Position numbers and translations under genes: made by a program. The notes beneath the pieces are model-generated. The model did no database searches. It saw only the letters and a program-made list of their open reading frames with translations, and was not told where the DNA came from. Below, in pieces: positions 62,676 through 64,000 of a DNA stretch of 64,000 nucleotides (position 1 is the first letter of the stretch; each line of letters opens with the position of its first letter). The stretch covers positions 7,316,001 to 7,380,000 of the forward strand of contig NZ_JBBOCA010000001.1 of the NCBI RefSeq assembly GCF_038002225.1, read 5' to 3'. Origin of the DNA: Paenibacillus sp. FSL R7-0204. GTDB lineage: Bacteria > Bacillota > Bacilli > Paenibacillales > Paenibacillaceae.

Positions 62676-62725
62676 AAAGGCGGTTCCCAAGGCGCATGAT
62701 GCGCTGACGGGAACCGCCTTTTTTT
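62676..62725 (+). terminator. Terminator of the surface nuclease gene
   Basis: AAAGGCGGTTCCC pairs perfectly with GGGAACCGCCTTT, followed by TTTTT. Confidence 0.9.
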
Positions 62726-62891
62726 AAAGGATTTTTTTATGTTTTGGATTCCCCGCAAAGTACCAAAGCCGCATCCTCCGCCAAAAAAGAATCATTTGCC
62801 AAAGAGAAAATGTTCGTTTATTATAAAACTAATAAAAGTTCTATGATTATAGAACAAATATCTCCACTACACCAGAAAGCAGGAGCTCCTT

Positions 62892-63797
62892 ATGGATTAT
62901 AAAGTAACCGTAGATTTTGCGCCTATCTATGAATGCATTACCAGCCTGAACGCTTTTATCGGCAAGCAAAATCATACGGCTATGGATGCCGGTACCCCCT
63001 GGGTCCGCCAGGTTCAGACACAGTTCGCCCCTGTCATGCTTCAGCGTATGAAGGAAGTGCTGAAGCTCACGGATAATTTCAGTCTCTCCCCCTACATCTG
63101 GAGCTGTCCCGGAGAGCGTACGGCGGAGGAATTCCTGCATTGGTTCGAAGAATTGTCTCCGGGGGACCTCTACGACATTGCCGGGCGGTTCGGACAGAGT
63201 GTGCCTGCCAATCTTGCCGGGCTGCGGGATGCAGCGGCTGAAGTGATCCGGGTGTGGAATGACAGCTACTTCAGCAGCATCGATCCGTCCATCATAGAAG
63301 GGCTGCGGCAGGAAGCCGTTGCACGGGCAGCGATGCTGAACGGCACGAATGATATGGCCGTCTACGAGGCAGCTACTGAAGGGATGCGGCTCTATCCGTC
63401 GGAGACGCTGAAGCAGGTTATTATCACTCCGCAGTATCATGCCCGTCCGCTGGTCATCTCCTCTCAATATGATGAGTTTGTGTTCACCAGCTACTCCTGT
63501 GATGCGCTTCCTGCTGAAGAAGGACGGCCCGCCGCCGCGCTGCTGCGGCTTACCCGGGCGTTATCAGATGAGACCCGGCTGTTCATTCTCCGGCAGCTTA
63601 CCGGCAGCCAGATGAATTTCACGGAGATTGTGAAGGCAGTCCAGCTGTCCAAAAGCACGATTCACTACCACCTGATCGCGCTGCGCGCAGCCGGTCTGGT
63701 CATCGTTCACACCAGCGGCAAAAGTGTCTCCTACAGCCTGCGGCTGGAGGCTCTGGACGATCTGCCCGGACAAATTGAGGACTACCTGAAGGGGTGA
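62892..63797 (+). CDS. ArsR-family transcriptional regulator with N-terminal sensor region
   Basis: The 301 residues have a helical N-terminal domain of about 200 residues without recognised motif and a C-terminal winged helix (LTRALSDETRLFILRQL, then NFTEIVKAVQLSKSTIHYHLIALRAAGLV). This layout is seen in long ArsR-type regulators of exporter genes. It ends eight bases before the TTG start of an MFS gene, so it probably controls that gene. AGGAG precedes the start; the ligand is unknown. Confidence 0.88.
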   Translation: MDYKVTVDFAPIYECITSLNAFIGKQNHTAMDAGTPWVRQVQTQFAPVMLQRMKEVLKLTDNFSLSPYIWSCPGERTAEEFLHWFEELSPGDLYDIAGRFGQSVPANLAGLRDAAAEVIRVWNDSYFSSIDPSIIEGLRQEAVARAAMLNGTNDMAVYEAATEGMRLYPSETLKQVIITPQYHARPLVISSQYDEFVFTSYSCDALPAEEGRPAAALLRLTRALSDETRLFILRQLTGSQMNFTEIVKAVQLSKSTIHYHLIALRAAGLVIVHTSGKSVSYSLRLEALDDLPGQIEDYLKG

Positions 63798-63802
63798 GCG
63801 GG

Positions 63803-64000
63803 TTGCAGAAACGGAGCTATTACGGATTGTTATCCACGGTTTCACTCAGCGCGTTCGGCGATGCCTTTGGGCTGCTGGCCATGGAGTGGCTGGTCTATGA
63901 CCTGACTGGCTCCAAGGTAGCGATGGGGGCGCTTGCGCTCAGCTCCATGATTCCCGAACAAGTGCTGCGCCTGCTTGGCTCGCCGCTATCCGACCGGCTG
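63803..64000 (+). CDS. MFS transporter, partial (C-terminus beyond window)
   Basis: A TTG start lies eight bases after AAGGGG; an in-frame GTG at 63794 is the alternative. The 66 visible codons give LLSTVSLSAFGDAFGLLAM, LVYDLTGSKVAMGALAL and LGSPLSDRL, the first two helices and the conserved loop of an MFS exporter of the enterobactin/macrolide-efflux group. It is coupled to the ArsR-type regulator gene. The rest is off the edge. Confidence 0.8.
   Translation, partial: MQKRSYYGLLSTVSLSAFGDAFGLLAMEWLVYDLTGSKVAMGALALSSMIPEQVLRLLGSPLSDRL

Overview
The window looks like part of a Paenibacillus chromosome. The evidence is a Gram-positive gene set (lipoprotein-type cytochrome oxidase subunit II, RelP-type alarmone synthetase, ECF transporter, T-box and riboswitch control), S-layer-homology and LPXTG surface proteins, strong AGGAGG ribosome binding sites with many TTG/GTG starts, and repeat-rich intergenic DNA. 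This is inferred from gene content, not from a database match.

Layout. 1-3.5 kb: cytochrome c oxidase ctaC-ctaD-ctaE (minus strand, ctaE cut by the window edge). 3.9-22.6 kb: mostly housekeeping and accessory genes (lipid kinase, TrmB regulator, zinc-ribbon protein, RelP, SNF2 helicase, GH31 glucosidase, TspO-like protein, RidA, MFS exporter, orphan histidine kinase, CsbD). 23.2-36.6 kb: the most interesting region. A plus-strand operon encodes a lipoprotein with two FMN-binding domains (PplA-like), a type II NADH dehydrogenase with a membrane C-terminal extension (Ndh2-like), a HepS-like small protein and a polyprenyl diphosphate synthase (DmkB-like). Facing it on the minus strand are EetA-like and EetB-like genes, EcfA1-EcfA2-EcfT, a U32 protein, an aminotransferase and a UbiA prenyltransferase. 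Together these match the flavin-based extracellular electron transfer (EET) system described in Listeria, rearranged into two convergent blocks. No ApbE-type flavin transferase or RibU is present in the window.

36.7-44 kb: a c-di-GMP-related area with an HD-GYP phosphodiesterase gene and a c-di-GMP-I riboswitch plus terminator ahead of a very repetitive LPXTG adhesin. 45-50.2 kb: ASCH and YukJ-like genes, then a small AT-rich island bounded by a 47-bp duplication of tRNA-Thr(CGU), carrying a secreted zinc protease and a lipoprotein. 50.3-55.5 kb: an isomerase, a thiamine-binding-type protein, and the class III ribonucleotide reductase nrdD-nrdG under paired NrdR boxes and a cobalamin riboswitch, then an FMN reductase. 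55.6-64 kb: T-box-controlled serS, a 1707-residue nuclease/5'-nucleotidase/SLH surface protein, an ArsR regulator and the start of an MFS exporter.

How the genes fit together. In the proposed EET chain Ndh2 oxidises NADH, a dedicated demethylmenaquinone-type carrier made with the HepS/DmkB/UbiA enzymes passes electrons through the membrane, and EetA/EetB and flavinylated PplA hand them to extracellular flavins or metals. Palindromic GTGA-N6-TCAC sites ahead of pplA suggest control by an Fnr/Crp or Rex type redox regulator. Two separate intergenic minisatellites share an exact 51-bp period. All functional statements are read from the sequence without similarity searches.
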